Shown here one piece after another: positions 11,650 through 23,081 of a stretch of DNA of 64,000 nt. This stretch comes from Takakia lepidozioides. Lineage: Eukaryota > Streptophyta > Takakiopsida > Takakiales > Takakiaceae. A program made the position numbers and the translations under genes. Position 1 is the first letter of the stretch; every line of letters begins with the position of its first letter. The stretch covers positions 94,406,756 to 94,470,755 of the forward strand of contig CM060731.1 in assembly GCA_030704615.1 (NCBI GenBank), read 5' to 3'. Below the pieces are notes generated by a model, which saw only the letters and a list, made by a program, of their open reading frames with translations, had not been told where the DNA came from and did not search any database.

Positions 11650-12600
11650 CACTGAGTAGCCATCATTCCTTGAGTTCACTGGAACTTAATATACCGTTAG
11701 TCCCCAGTATGGTCGCCAAATGTTAACCGCTGGTTTATGACTTAGACAAAACAGGCTCTCAACACTACTGCCCATTTCCCAAGACATGCAACAGAGGTTG
11801 TCCGACGGTATGCCTTTGGAAACGATTACAAAGTAATCGTTTTAAGGATAGCTAAAACATGGCAGTCGCATGAATCAACATCTCTGCAGGTTGCTTAATC
11901 CTACAGATTAAGCCCGACCTGCAGTCCCTTTAGCCTAAAAGATCTTAGTCGGAAAGGCTGAAGCTTCTTTGTTCATACAACCACAGTATACAAGACAACC
12001 AAGAGCTATTATGCACATTCTCACTATCTCACGTTCTCTCATAATGCACATTCTCTCTATCTCACAATCACTCTACACCGAGATGCTTAGAATAGCATGG
12101 CTTTACTTCAGAGTCCTCACATCATAGCTCAAGTACACATCGAATCACTCTGATTCCACTGGATACACACTCATCCGTTCTAAGTTGCGTGCAGCCCTTT
12201 TATACTATGCTCGAAAGAGCCGTTACAGCCTGCGGTCGTTAATGACCGTTGCCTAACTGCCTACGCAACCTAAAAGGTTTGCCAAAAAAGTGGCCCGTGG
12301 TCGTGGTCGTGGTCGTGACTCGTGGTCATGTGCCTTAGTGGTACATGGCCCACGGTCCCTCACTACTCCTTCTACTAGTAAAGCCTATGCTACTGTGGCC
12401 GTGTGATATCGTGGTTCACAGCCCACGGCTGCTACACTATCCACTACTACTCCTCGTGGTAGTGTGTCACGTGCTTCGCTGCTGCTAAGTGCCAAGCACT
12501 TAGCTTTTTCTACCTTGTGGCCGGGTAGTGTGAAGTAAATCACTACTCGCCATGTACCCTCGTGGCTTCAGCTGTCCTGCCCTCGTGGCACTGACACTTA
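11650..12600 (-). other. Probable LTR region of the gag element, no gene
   Basis: Near 11,712 the plus strand changes from GGTCGCCAAA to TGTTAACCGCTGG. A minus-strand LTR ending in CA next to a primer-binding sequence (TTTGGCGACC) would look like this. I could not find the outer LTR boundary. The stretch has no coding frame I can support. Confidence 0.35.
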
Positions 12601-12627
12601 GCCGTTATCGGTTGTTGGAGAGCTTTT

Positions 12628-12757
12628 AGAAGGAGAAGGAGCACGAAGGACCATGTCAGTGGAGCTCCGTGATAGTGCGCATGTAGCTCTCCAGAAGGAG
12701 AAGGAGCACGAAGGAGCACGTCAGTGGAGCTCCGTGATAGTGCGCACGATTATGTGC
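12628..12757. repeat. Two-copy tandem repeat, period 65 bases
   Basis: AGAAGGAGAAGGAGCACGAA starts at 12,628 and again at 12,693. The following GTCAGTGGAGCTCCGTGATA is also shared. The two copies are nearly identical. Confidence 0.85.
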
Positions 12758-12875
12758 TTCACAATACAAAGTGCTTGAGGCCCTTCTTGGTGTAAGTATA
12801 TGTATCTTGCACTATGTTTATTCTGAATTGGCATGACATTGAGATTGTGACCCGAGGGGGGGTTGGGTTTCTGAC

Positions 12876-13292
12876 CTACGTTCTGTTGTATAACCAGACT
12901 TTATGACCGGGAGAAGGCTGAAAGGGACTCGGCATAGACAGAGTTTCGGACAGCCTACCTCCACGGGTGAAATCCTTGTCAACGTCGTTCACAGGCTGTT
13001 CCATACCCCGAAAACCTGCAAGCTTTGCCTCCCTTTCATGCTTGGATAGAGAATGCAGTGCGGAGGCATGTTCAAAGTCATGATGATTATGATCCTGATA
13101 TTCAGCATCTATGTATTCCCCCGTGCATTGATGCCCGCTCATTTCACTCCATGTGGGCATATGGAAACTATTATTTTTAGATCCGCTCATGGAAATGACT
13201 GACCGTGCAACGAGAAATCCAGTATACCACAGCAAAAGGACGCCGCATACTGGCCTATATAGAGTATTCCGCGGTTTTATATGCATTAACAT
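12876..13292 (-). other. Open frame with a hydrophobic segment, unknown
   Basis: A 138-codon frame has a hydrophobic stretch near its start (CGVLLLWYTGFLVA) followed by a polar His/Asp-rich part. I recognise no family. It lies just beyond the outermost palindromes of element B, and whether it is expressed is unknown. Confidence 0.2.
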
Positions 13293-13410
13293 TGGAATGA
13301 AGCTGACCCTTCTGCCGCGATTGTATGATTTCCATGCACCAATAGAGTCTGCAGTGCTTCAAAATTCTTTCTTCTTCCTGCATTCGGTGGGAAAGGTTTG
13401 CGACTCAACT

Positions 13411-13577
13411 GGGAAATGCGGTGCCGCATTACGGTTCGCACGTGCGAGATTTCTGAGGGGGTTCGCTGTTGGCGACGGTCGGCTCCCTGAAGACTCGGTG
13501 CGACTATCTTTCTATGACAAAGGCCGCAACTACGAGTACCTACAACGTTACTTGGAAATGCGGCGCCGCATTTCCTT
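13411..13577. repeat. Two outlying palindromes of element B
   Basis: AAATGCGGTGCCGCATT (13,414-13,430) and AAATGCGGCGCCGCATTT (13,556-13,573) lie about 140 bases apart. They have the same core as the arrays and mark the left side of element B. From 13,580 to 13,840 I see no gene. Confidence 0.8.
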
Positions 13578-13839
13578 GCCGGGGGTCGAATGAGGAAAAC
13601 AAAGTTTGGGAGAGCAGAAAAACAGGAACCCCCCAACAAACAAAAATACAAGCACGTGGAAACAGAAGTCAATGACATAGTATTATCTTAGTTCGAGCAA
13701 AACAGGTTACTGGTAGGCAAGACATAAGTCGAACCTTTCTGTGGCCAAAGTCAGAGGTACTTGCAGCAGTACAGTTCTACTATAACTGAAACTCCGAAAA
13801 GGATGGGCGTAACATTGTCATGTGGCCCGCAAGCCAAGC

Positions 13840-16288
13840 TCACTGGTCCCCTGGATCCATATTCAGAAGAGTGTACACCTCTTGGGGGCTCAACCTTGGT
13901 GCATGTATGAAGTGATGAGTTGTGGAATTACACTGGAGTCTCTTTAGGTATGCGTAGTACAGATGCTTGCAAGGGCAGTATGATGCCCCCTTGTTCGCCA
14001 TGATCTGGAAGTCGGTGCAATTGCAGGTGGGTAATTCTGAAATGGTGATGGTGTACACCTCATTGCGGACAGCTGAGTTTGTTGTGGCCATCTGATACAC
14101 ACGCCCGAAGCCTGGTGGGGGCACTTATGTTGAGCTCTGGATTGTACAGTTCATCCGAAGTGCATTCCCCATCTTTGTCTTGTTCACTTTTGAGGGGGGT
14201 CGCCGCTTCTTCGGTTTTCTCCAACGGTGTGTAGGATGTTTAGAGTTGTCGTGTCCCATTGTTCTTGCTCTCACAGGGGTCGGTGGTGGAGGTTGTGGAA
14301 GCGAAAATGGTTGTCTGGGGTCGTCAGTGCGCTGCACCATCCAAAATCCTGCGGCAGTAAGGGCGTCGGCCTCAACCTGACTCAGATCGCATCCTGGTTT
14401 CACCAGCCACACCGTCCGTACTTGGGCTTTCCATACACGCAAGTCATAATGTCATGCCTGCAGAACCAGAACTGGGTAGTTGTCGCCTCCGCAAACTCTG
14501 CATGGACAAATCTTCCTGTAAAAGTAGGAGCAGGGATAGCCCCATCTGGATTCCTCCTTATCATCTCTAAACAATGTTGCCGTGTATCCACTCGAATTGC
14601 GGAACACCTGCCTCGAAACGACGGCTTTGTGCGAGCAATTCTCCACTGTTGCGTCACAGTCATCTCCACAATGGCTTGGCCATACTGCATAACAGCGAGC
14701 GGAATCTGGAGCAAGCGAGCGGTGGGAATTTCTCGCACGGAATCCCCGCTTGAAGGCGATGGCGATCTGGAAGTTCTTGGGTTTCCACTGCTAGAAGACA
14801 CATTGTGCGGCAACATGACGGGACCTCGAGGTGTTGTCCGAATGTTCCTGTCGGATCTCCAGGAATCCTCTTCGCACCCAGGTTCCTCTTCAATCCTCCG
14901 CCTCATAGGGTGAGTACGGACGTCCCTCTCTAGGTGTTCACCTCTGCGGTGCAGAGGCGTCCCTTTGATCTTCTCTCGCAATGTTGTCGCCCATTTCAGT
15001 GGATTCTTTGACCTCGAGGCTGATCGTACCAACAATTCGTCCCTGTCCGGCCCAAAGCCCCATTGTTTGCCGCTCAGGAACTTGTAGTACCTGGCTTGCT
15101 GCATGATTGCTCTGTCGATGTCCTCCGTTGTGGCCGTCACTACGTGTAAAGGTCCATAATAGAACGACAATTGCAACAAAAGTCTGGCATCATATCTCCC
15201 GCATGTACTGTCCGAACTGTTGATACTGGAAATGCTACCACCCCAACCAGCTGTGCAAGGCTCCCAGATTGGTTGTCTCTACTGCACCTAACATGTTCCA
15301 CCAAGCCTCAATGATAGCAAACTTAACCTCCGCGTCATCAAATGTGGGTGCATCCTTCCACGCCGTACAAAGGACACGGTGTTCAGCTTGGAATGAGCTA
15401 GCAACAAATTTGGTAGTGTAGTGAGATAGACTTTGCATCCAATGGAATCCACATGATCTCTCTTTCCCCTCCATTGGAACATTGGGGTCCTCACCATACA
15501 CACGCCGCACCGCTGCCCAGTTGGCCTGAGCGTTGTCTGCCATGAATCCCCTAAAATTGGGCTTTGGCAAACCCACCCTTGCCATCTGCTTGTTTATGCT
15601 CCCACAGATGCATCTCCGACTGTGTGTCCTCCCATTTCATCTCGCAGATTGCAATCGTCATGAGCCTCTTGGAGTGATAGTCATAAACATGCGCACCCAT
15701 GGTCACCCACTGATAGTTTGTAATTCGCTTGATGTGATCAAATATCACCCAAGCATTCGACAAGTTTCCAGTTGTCATGCAAGTGACCAGGTCGACTCCA
15801 CTCCCAGGCCCACACGTTGACATTTTAAAAATGTAACAACGATCGGATTCGCTGCCTTGCCCTGGAAACCTGCTACCTTGGATGTAGTTATATCCAGTCC
15901 TTCGTTTCACCTCCAGGATTGAGTGCATGTTCGACCCCCGGCCGAACTCCTGCTTGCAAGATACGATGTAATTCTGCACATTCATACTACAAACGTACGA
16001 GACCGACTCCATCAGGTCAAGCATCTCCTCTTTGTTCAAGGGCACTCGGTCTGAACCATCTTCAGACATGATTTTGCCAAGAGCAATCTTGTGGGCTGCC
16101 TTGAGTTGAATCTGCTTTGGTCTGGTTCCGGGGCTCAATTTCACCTCCTCTTTTATGATGTTGTGTGCTTCCTGCACAGCCTCCCGCATGTTGCCTCTCG
16201 CCAAGGGGTGGCAGTGGACCCCAACGTGTATGCAAGCTCTAGTCAAGTCGGGGAGCAAATGGATTATATAATATTGCTTGGCTTTTAT
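13840..16288 (-). pseudogene. MULE-like transposase with SWIM finger, broken
   Basis: Frames at 16,258-15,551 and 15,585-15,235 carry a transposase core with FMADNAQANWAAVRRVYG and then CGFHWMQSL, which resembles the second Asp and C/H region of the MULE domain. A TAG near 15,235 and a frameshift near 15,190 separate it from YDARLLLQLSFYYG and the helical part at 14,400-15,179. The SWIM finger (CNCTDF then YCPCKHLYYAYLKRL) is at 13,840-14,124. The N-terminus is lost near 16,280, where the sequence departs from the copy at 23.98 kb. A DDE transposase would act on element ends in the nucleus. Confidence 0.7.
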
Positions 16289-16372
16289 TGATCCACATGA
16301 ATTGCATTTGAAGCACGTCTACTGTGCTGATGGTGCAAACAAATCTATAGCCCTGTGCCTTCTGAATACAAG

Positions 16373-17119
16373 TCATGTTGTCAACGGGACTTCGACTGCT
16401 CTGAAAACTAGCTCATGAGTCATCGGGCTCCTCCGGGTAAACTGGATTGCAGCTGTTGTACCGCCCCTGTTGATGTTCACCACAATGTCGTGCCCTTCAA
16501 TCATACCACCATCGAATATGGAAAGCTTCATTTTTTTGTCCTCCACACCAATGCGAATGTCGCCATACAATGGAGAAGAGGAGCGCACTCCTTCAAGAGT
16601 ATACATCTCTCCGATGGAGTCCATCCACGTCCACTGGCAGCAGTTCCACCGCAACAGCATAGCAGTGTGCATTCTTCTGCATGGGTGCACGCCATAGCTG
16701 GAAAAATCGGAATCAAGGATGTGCAGGAGCCACAGACTCCTCAGACCAAGATTGTCACCCCGCTCAAAGGCGTAGTGGCCTGGGATATACTCAAAAGCTG
16801 ACAATGTTTCCACATTCGCCCCACTATCTTCTGTGGAAACTGTGTGCCAGATAACAATGTCTCCCGATGTGGCCGAATACATTGCATAATTGAAGCCTCC
16901 ATAAGGGCAGTCGTCCTGGTTCTGCAAGCACGACATCCTTGCAAAGGAGGCCCTCAAGACATGTTTGTTGTCGATGACAATGACCTTGCAGACAACAACG
17001 AAGCCCTTTGATTTTCCAAATGATGAGAAGCAATTTGTGGTCTCATTTGTACAATGTGTCTGTCCACATGAATATATCAGAGTCAGCGATATCAGAGTCC
17101 TGAGGTCGAAGAAATCCAT
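16373..17119 (-). CDS. Conserved element ORF of unknown function (copy B)
   Basis: The frame of about 248 codons starts MDFFDLRTL and ends VFRAVEVPLTT. A second copy at 36,204-36,880 shares long stretches such as SPLYGDIRIGV and SIFDGGMIEG. Alternating short hydrophobic strands suggest a beta-rich domain. I recognise no family. In both copies it lies downstream of the ParB-like/methyltransferase gene on the same strand, separated from it by palindromes, so it probably belongs to the element. Confidence 0.5.
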   Translation of the reverse strand: MDFFDLRTLISLTLIYSCGQTHCTNETTNCFSSFGKSKGFVVVCKVIVIDNKHVLRASFARMSCLQNQDDCPYGGFNYAMYSATSGDIVIWHTVSTEDSGANVETLSAFEYIPGHYAFERGDNLGLRSLWLLHILDSDFSSYGVHPCRRMHTAMLLRWNCCQWTWMDSIGEMYTLEGVRSSSPLYGDIRIGVEDKKMKLSIFDGGMIEGHDIVVNINRGGTTAAIQFTRRSPMTHELVFRAVEVPLTT

Positions 17120-17155
17120 CTTTGAATAAACGGAAACATGTACATGCCCAAGCTC

Positions 17156-17179
17156 GGAAATGCGGCACCGCATTTCCTT
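17156..17179. repeat. Single palindrome downstream of gene B
   Basis: GGAAATGCGGCACCGCATTT lies between the ORF at 16.37-17.12 kb and the end of the gene B relic. This is the place taken by the 37.4-38.2 kb array in element A. Confidence 0.8.
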
Positions 17180-17237
17180 TGTTTCCATGCATTGATGTCT
17201 GGCAGCTCCCACTCCGCCATTCTTACAATGTTTCCAC

Positions 17238-20161
17238 TCACTCATATTCCGGGTTCTCCTCGGCATCAATGTCGACTGTCTCTTCCTCCGAGTCTGGCGA
17301 ATCCTCCGAGGAGTCTGTGGCTGCGATGGGAGCCTTCACATTCCGTTGAAGCCCTTCCAGATGGGATCCCCAGACAGAAGTGTCCTCCTCATAGGCAAAT
17401 AGGTGCCGGTCGGAAAACCGCCCAGCCCACATTGAGGCACCTATTAGAATGGCATCCACTCATTAAAACATGGCCCTTGAGAAATGACGAATTTGAACAT
17501 AATGAAAATTCGCAAAACAACATAGTACCAAAATCTGCATACATGTTCCACATATGAGGTCTAGCACTCTGCCCTCCAGGTCAGTGCATGCCTCCATAAT
17601 TGTCTGGATGAAGGCAAGGCTCCGAGTCCATGAGTACCGCAGGGGATCCATTGAAGTGAGGCTATGAGGGAGGAGTTCCGTGGGAATGTTGTTGAATATG
17701 ACGTCGTATTCGATGGGGTTGCAGTTCAGATCAACCAACAATCCATCCTTCCGGAAAGCAAAGGTCGAGTTCTCCTTCACAAAGCAGTATGCATCGAACT
17801 GCTTCGTCTGCATACACAGTGGAAAACGATTAGAATTCGAATGCGGCACCGCATATCAAACAGCTTACAAAATGCAAGGACGATTGCCAATGTGGTAATT
17901 ACCTTCTTCCCTTCCGACGGAAGGCCCAATGTGTTGATGCACGTCCACTTCTTCTTCAGAATTGGGACGGCACTCTTGCGGGTCACTTCGCAATTCCTAC
18001 CTCCGTGTTTTTGCCTCTGCTCGCAAGGACAACGACACAGCCTCTGTCGTCCAACACCATGCGGGCGAGCCCGAATCCTTTTTTCCAAAAGTCCTCGGAG
18101 TACCTGTTCCAAGACGGCAAAGCATGCAGTCCTTCCACAGGCTCTCCATCTGGAATATCCAAGATGATCATATCGCAAGACCACTCGGTGACTTTTCCAC
18201 CCCTCCTGCAATCCTTCCCTGCACACACCTTCTCAAAGAACGAGACCATCTTCTGAAACCCAGGGGTGTCGGAAGGCTCTTCGGCAGCCGCCTTCTTCAG
18301 TGCTCTGCCCTCCAGACCCTCCATGGACTTGATGTATGCCAATTTGGCTGCCCGCCCATCCAAAGCCGCCAAGAGCACTACTGTTTCTGGCTCCACTTTC
18401 GGCCTCTTCATTTTCACCGGCTCGAAAGGGTGCCCCCCCGGGGGGTTGAAGAGTGCCTTCTTTGCTGAGCCTGTTCTCGTCCCTTTCGTGACAACGGTGG
18501 CCGCAGGGGATTTTGGCTGCGTTTCGGGGGGTGGGCTGGTTGCAAAGTCTCCATCAGAGTCCTCTTCTTCACCCTCTTCCTGCTCTTTCTGTTTCTGCTT
18601 CTTTGTCTTCTTGGGTGTCACAACTGCTGGTCCTTGCTGGCGAGTCCTCTTCTTCGACCCCTTCTGTTGAGCCTGCACAGCTGCATCCACCGTCTTCTGT
18701 GCCATCTCAACTGCCTTTCTGGATTCTTCCAGAGCAGCAGCGTCCTTTGCCGACTCAGGCCCACCAGGGACACGTCTTTCCCTTCTCTTCTCCTCCGCTT
18801 TCGCAAGCAAATCTTTCTCCGATTTGTCAACAAGTCCGCCAGACATGTCCAGGTACCACGGGCATCCAACGAAATGCGCGGCATGCCATTGTTTCTGCAT
18901 CTCTGGTGTGTAGACACAGCTTGTGCCCGACACGGTCCAAGCCCTGAAAAACGGGGGCTCTTGCATCAGGGCCCCTGTCTTAAGTAGCACGTATTTCATA
19001 TACCTGCAAGACAGTCAACATGCGTGAGCACAAGTTATGACCAATGTATTCACAGAGTGCAACCGAAAACATAAAGTGCGAATGCGGTGCCGCATTTCCC
19101 AGGCAAACCTCATATCCCAGCTTTTGCATACAACATGAGCTAGGCTTTACCTGTACACAATTCGCATTGCTGCTTTTCCCGCCCCCTCCTGATGTGTAAA
19201 CTCCACGCTCCTTCTTGCTGTCTGCAGCTCCCTGGCAAAGAGGTTGTCCTTGTACGCACATCTGAAACGTGTCACGTAGTCTTCCAATGTCTGTGTTCCA
19301 TCCCATTTCACGTACAAGCCGAACAAATTTGTATGCATTATTCCATGCGACAGAGTGGAATTCGAAGAGTCCGCTGGAATACCCTGTTGCCCAGAACTCT
19401 GCCAATACTACTGTGTGTCTCCTCCAACATTGTATCCGCTACAGTTTGGAATTCCTCCGGAGACATATCTGCAGGTGGCGGTAGGGGTGTTGCATTGCAG
19501 AGGCCTCCTCCGGGCCTACAGTATTCTGAAGTTCTTCCACAACGTTGAAGAAGTCCTGCTTCAAACGTTGAACAGCAGCACCCTCCTCCGCTGACAGATC
19601 GATGACATCAGTCGGTCCCGTTGCCTTCACTACAGCAGACACGCCCCCAACATCACATGTGTGGAAATCAAGCAGGAACTGGGCTTCAGCTCGTGGAACC
19701 GGTTTTGCGGAAGACTGCTCCGCCCTCCCTCTGATTGCCTTCTACTTCTTATTCTTTGCAAGTGAAGGTGTCTGCTGCATTTGAATGTGCACTGCCCCCT
19801 TCTGCTTCATTCTCTTGGGGGGGGGGGGGGGGGGGGCGGCCTGGTCCGGTTCAGAAACCTGTTCAAGCACGGGCTGCTTCTTCTTCGTCTTTATTGGAGA
19901 AGGGGCCGACCCCTGCTGGCGATTCTCCATGAGTTTCAAACGTGAGTCTTTCTCTGGTGCTTTGAACTTCAAAGACTTGCCTTTTCAAGCCACGTCCTTG
20001 AAACGTACAGGGCTAAGCCTGCCAGGAAGACCCGTGCTCGTGGATCGGATGGGTGTGCGTGCTGCAGCTAGCTCCACGGATTCTTCCTGCGGCTCTTCAA
20101 ATTCATGCGATCCCTCCACCACCTCCACCTTTCGAGTTAGGCATGCAAACATCTTCTGCAT
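17238..20161 (-). pseudogene. ParB-like/DNA methyltransferase gene, copy B, broken
   Basis: This copy is collinear with the intact gene at 38,365-43,308. It starts at ATG 20,161 (MQKMFACLTRK). The frame has an early stop (GTG GCT TGA, near 19,983). A deletion then joins the segment just before the ParB-like domain to the exon reading MHTNLFGLYVKWDGT, removing DGNHR and two to three exons. Remaining exons include MKYVLLKTG (to 17,983), KQFDAYCFVKE (17,463-17,849) and ASMWAGRFSDRHLFAYEE (17,238-17,459). Motif I has Cys where copy A has Gly (ICGTC versus ICGTG). The last exon of copy A is absent. Confidence 0.8.
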
Positions 20162-20673
20162 TCAAGTGTCCTATCATACAATCTAAAAATTGCACAACGA
20201 AAAGGAGGGAGGGTTTCGGTGCTCGATCAGCTGCGCGCATCCCGATAGCATGGAGCTCTCACTGGGGGCTGGGTTGCCTGCGTTGCCGGCTGCTGCATGA
20301 TGATCATCTCCTCTTGAAGAGCATCTGCTTCCTCCCCTTCGGCATTGGCCTTGGTCCGAAGTACAACTTGCGGAGCTTGCGATGACGTCTCTTCTCTCGT
20401 GCATGAATTTTCTCCCTCTCGGGTTGGAGCATAAGAAGAACAGAGACATAGAAAAGGGGCGAAGAGTGCAGATGGAAAGGGCGCGAGAGGGGTGAATGAG
20501 CAACCATGACAAAAGAACATAAAACCGCGGGGATGCACCGTTTGGGTTCGAAAGGCTGGGCTGGAAATGTCTCCTCGTGGACTATGTGTCATTAGGAAAT
20601 TCAAATCATTAAAGGTACGCTTGCAGTCTGCCGGACAAACATCATTATCCAACAGGCCGCGTCGCCTCCTGCC
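20162..20673. other. 5' flank of gene B, no gene
   Basis: It is homologous to 43,309-43,815 upstream of gene A. Conserved frames exist in both copies but end in stops before the gene start, so I treat this as leader and promoter DNA. It stops at the solo LTR insertion. Confidence 0.4.
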
Positions 20674-21390
20674 TCGCGCACCTCCCTTCGGTAAGCTCCC
20701 CTTCACGTCATAGTCACTCGCTTTGATGCGCGTACTCCCAACCTGGCCGCCGAGCCAACTTGGAGCTTCGGCTGCTCACCGGGACATAACGTTCCCCCTT
20801 CGCTTCCCACTAAACCCTCCACCTATTTGGGACAAGTGGAATTCCCTTTGGTAGATGGCAGTCAAACTGCTCCCCACTCTTTGGTCGCTTTCTGGCTCGC
20901 TCGCTTACTCACTAGTTTTTGGTCACCAACGGGCTTGCACCGTTCTCGGGGTTACTACTCCCTATATATACTTCTGTAGCTGCCCGCGGGGGTTTCATAA
21001 CCAGCCATGCCATTTTATGGCGAACCACCACGAAAACCCTCGACTCCCGGTGATGAGTCGCGGTGAGTCTTGGCCCACTCACCAGGGCCCCTATGGACCG
21101 TGATGAGTCCCAAGACTCCCCACGACTCCCACCACGAGGTCTCCGCCCCCATGGTGAGTCCTATGCCACCCCCACTAAGTCCCGCTAAGCTACCACCACC
21201 CCTTGTGGAGCCACCCCCACCGCAACCCGGTGTGCGGGGCTCCACCTAGTGAGCGCCTCCGCCTCCTTGAGTGCCTTGGGCACTCAAGGGTGTTTCAGCC
21301 CCCCCATACCTATCGCTGCCGCTGCCCCCACCACAGGGGCAGCCCCTCATGTGTCCCGACCCCCTGCCCTCAAGGCAAAGGGCCGCGACA
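20674..21390 (-). mobile_element. Solo chromovirus LTR inserted in element B
   Basis: This 717-base LTR has no internal region. It starts TCGCGCACC and ends GGCCGCGACA on the plus strand, flanked by TGCC at 20,670-20,673 and 21,391-21,394. Element A keeps the unoccupied site (CGCCGCCTCATGCC at about 43,806), which proves insertion after the two copies separated. The LTR lacks the first TG of the family consensus at one end. Confidence 0.85.
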
Positions 21391-21419
21391 TGCCACTTCA
21401 GCTAGCACGTTCAGTTGCA

Positions 21420-22585
21420 TCCAGAACGGAAATGAGGTTTCATGCCTGAGATGCAAAACGGAAATGCGGCGCCGCATTTCCGTTCCACTGTTTCATGACT
21501 TTCATCCAGAACGGAAATGCAGTGCTGCATTTCTGTTCCACTGTTGCATGCTTTACATGTTGGACAGAAATGCGGCGCCGCATTTCAGTTCTGGAAATTC
21601 GAAAGGTACACCTCGGACGGAAATGTGGCACCGCATTTTCGTTCGACTGTTACATACCTTACTTATTGGTCGGAAATGCGGTGCTGCATTTCCGTTGCAC
21701 TGTTTGATTACTTACATGCACAACGGAAATGTCGTGCCGCATTTCCGTTCCGTCCAACTGTTACATACCTTAATAGTTGGTGAGAAATGCTGCTCCGCAT
21801 TTCCGTCCAGTAAAGTACAAAGGTAAACTGCGGATGGAAATGCGGTGCCGCATTTCCGTCCAACTGTTACATGCCTTAATAGTTGGTCGGAAATGTTGCT
21901 CCGCATTTCTATCCAGTAAAATACAAAGGTACACCGCGGACGGAAATGCGGTGTCGCATTTCCGATCCATAGTCACAGGGTTTACATGTTGGACGGAAAT
22001 GTGGTGCCGCATTTCCGTCCAAATGTTACATGCCTTACTTGTAGGATGGAAATGTGGCACATCAGTTCTTGTTGTGCCTGAGTTCTTGTTGTTCTCTATG
22101 TGTTGTCGTCCTTGTCCGCCTGAAGTCTGCAAGGTTTTCAATCAAACTTACGTCCAGTTCACCGTAAACATGTGATATCTTACTCTCTTACTATTTCTTA
22201 CTGTCTTACTGTTTCACAATTTCGAAACATCGGGGACGGAATGCGGCACCGCATTTCTGTCCTCTGCATTCATTAGTAAGAGCCTGGACAGAAATGTGGT
22301 ACCGTATTTCCGTTCCTTCCTATCGAAGGTGTCCCAGTTGACGGAAATGCGGTGTCGCTTTTCTGTTCCACCGTGTCTTCCTTGTCCCATTCGACCGAAA
22401 TGCAATACTGCATTTCCGTTCCACCATGTGCCTGCTGGTACAGTGGACGGAAATGCGGTACCGCATTTCAGTTCCAGCACTAGTTTGGTTTTCCCCGCTG
22501 ACGGAAATGCGGTGCCGCATTTCCAATCACAATCAGCGAGAGCACGATGTCGAACGGGAATGCGGCGGCGCATTTCCGTTCCCTC
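21420..22585. repeat. Palindrome array of element B, about 53-bp period
   Basis: About twenty copies of the core AAATGCGGYRCCGCATTT and decayed variants stand at near-regular distances of 51-57 bases, for example at 21,459, 21,510, 21,563, 21,618, 21,670 and 21,723, and again at 22,339, 22,394, 22,447, 22,500 and 22,555. A short stretch near 22,060-22,230 lacks them. The array lies between gene B (leftward) and the transposase N-terminal gene (rightward). Confidence 0.95.
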
Positions 22586-23081
22586 ATGTGCACTTGGATG
22601 CATGGTTCCGAAACAACACAATTGCGGCCTGTCTTTATGAGCACAACTTGGTTGTCAAACCGTTTTAACTAACAGTCCTGGCACTTGTCAGTGCGAACGT
22701 TCATATCTGTACGAGAATATTGCGGGATCCACCCTTAGGAAAAACTGTCAGGAGATGTTATTTCCTCGCCGAAATGGCCATCATTATCATACATACAGGA
22801 TATGGAATTGGAGCTCCCACCTTCATGCATGTATCTTGAAACATTCTTCTCCACTTCAATGTGCGGCTTGCAATCGTCGATGGCCTCCGCAGTTCCAATG
22901 AGGTTGTGCATGTGAGCCTTGGTCTGTCACTATAGGGAACCTCGCACTTGCCAACTTCGTGCAGTGTTCGATGGCTCCCAATTCGTACGCTATAGTTTGC
23001 TGTCCTCCGCAACTTGGGAGAGCCAGGATCCCAAACGAGGGAGGACTTTGCAGAATGACTGAAACTTACCTTTGTTCCTAA
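22586..23081 (+). promoter_or_regulatory. Leader of the rightward transposase gene
   Basis: The stretch between the array and the first transposase frame has no long conserved frame. It may hold the promoter and an early exon; I cannot place a start. Confidence 0.25.

Noticed and set aside
21420-22585. CRISPR array
   Set aside because: Regular palindromic repeats recall CRISPR, but the linkers are related to each other, the cores vary, the DNA is nuclear plant-type and no cas gene is present.
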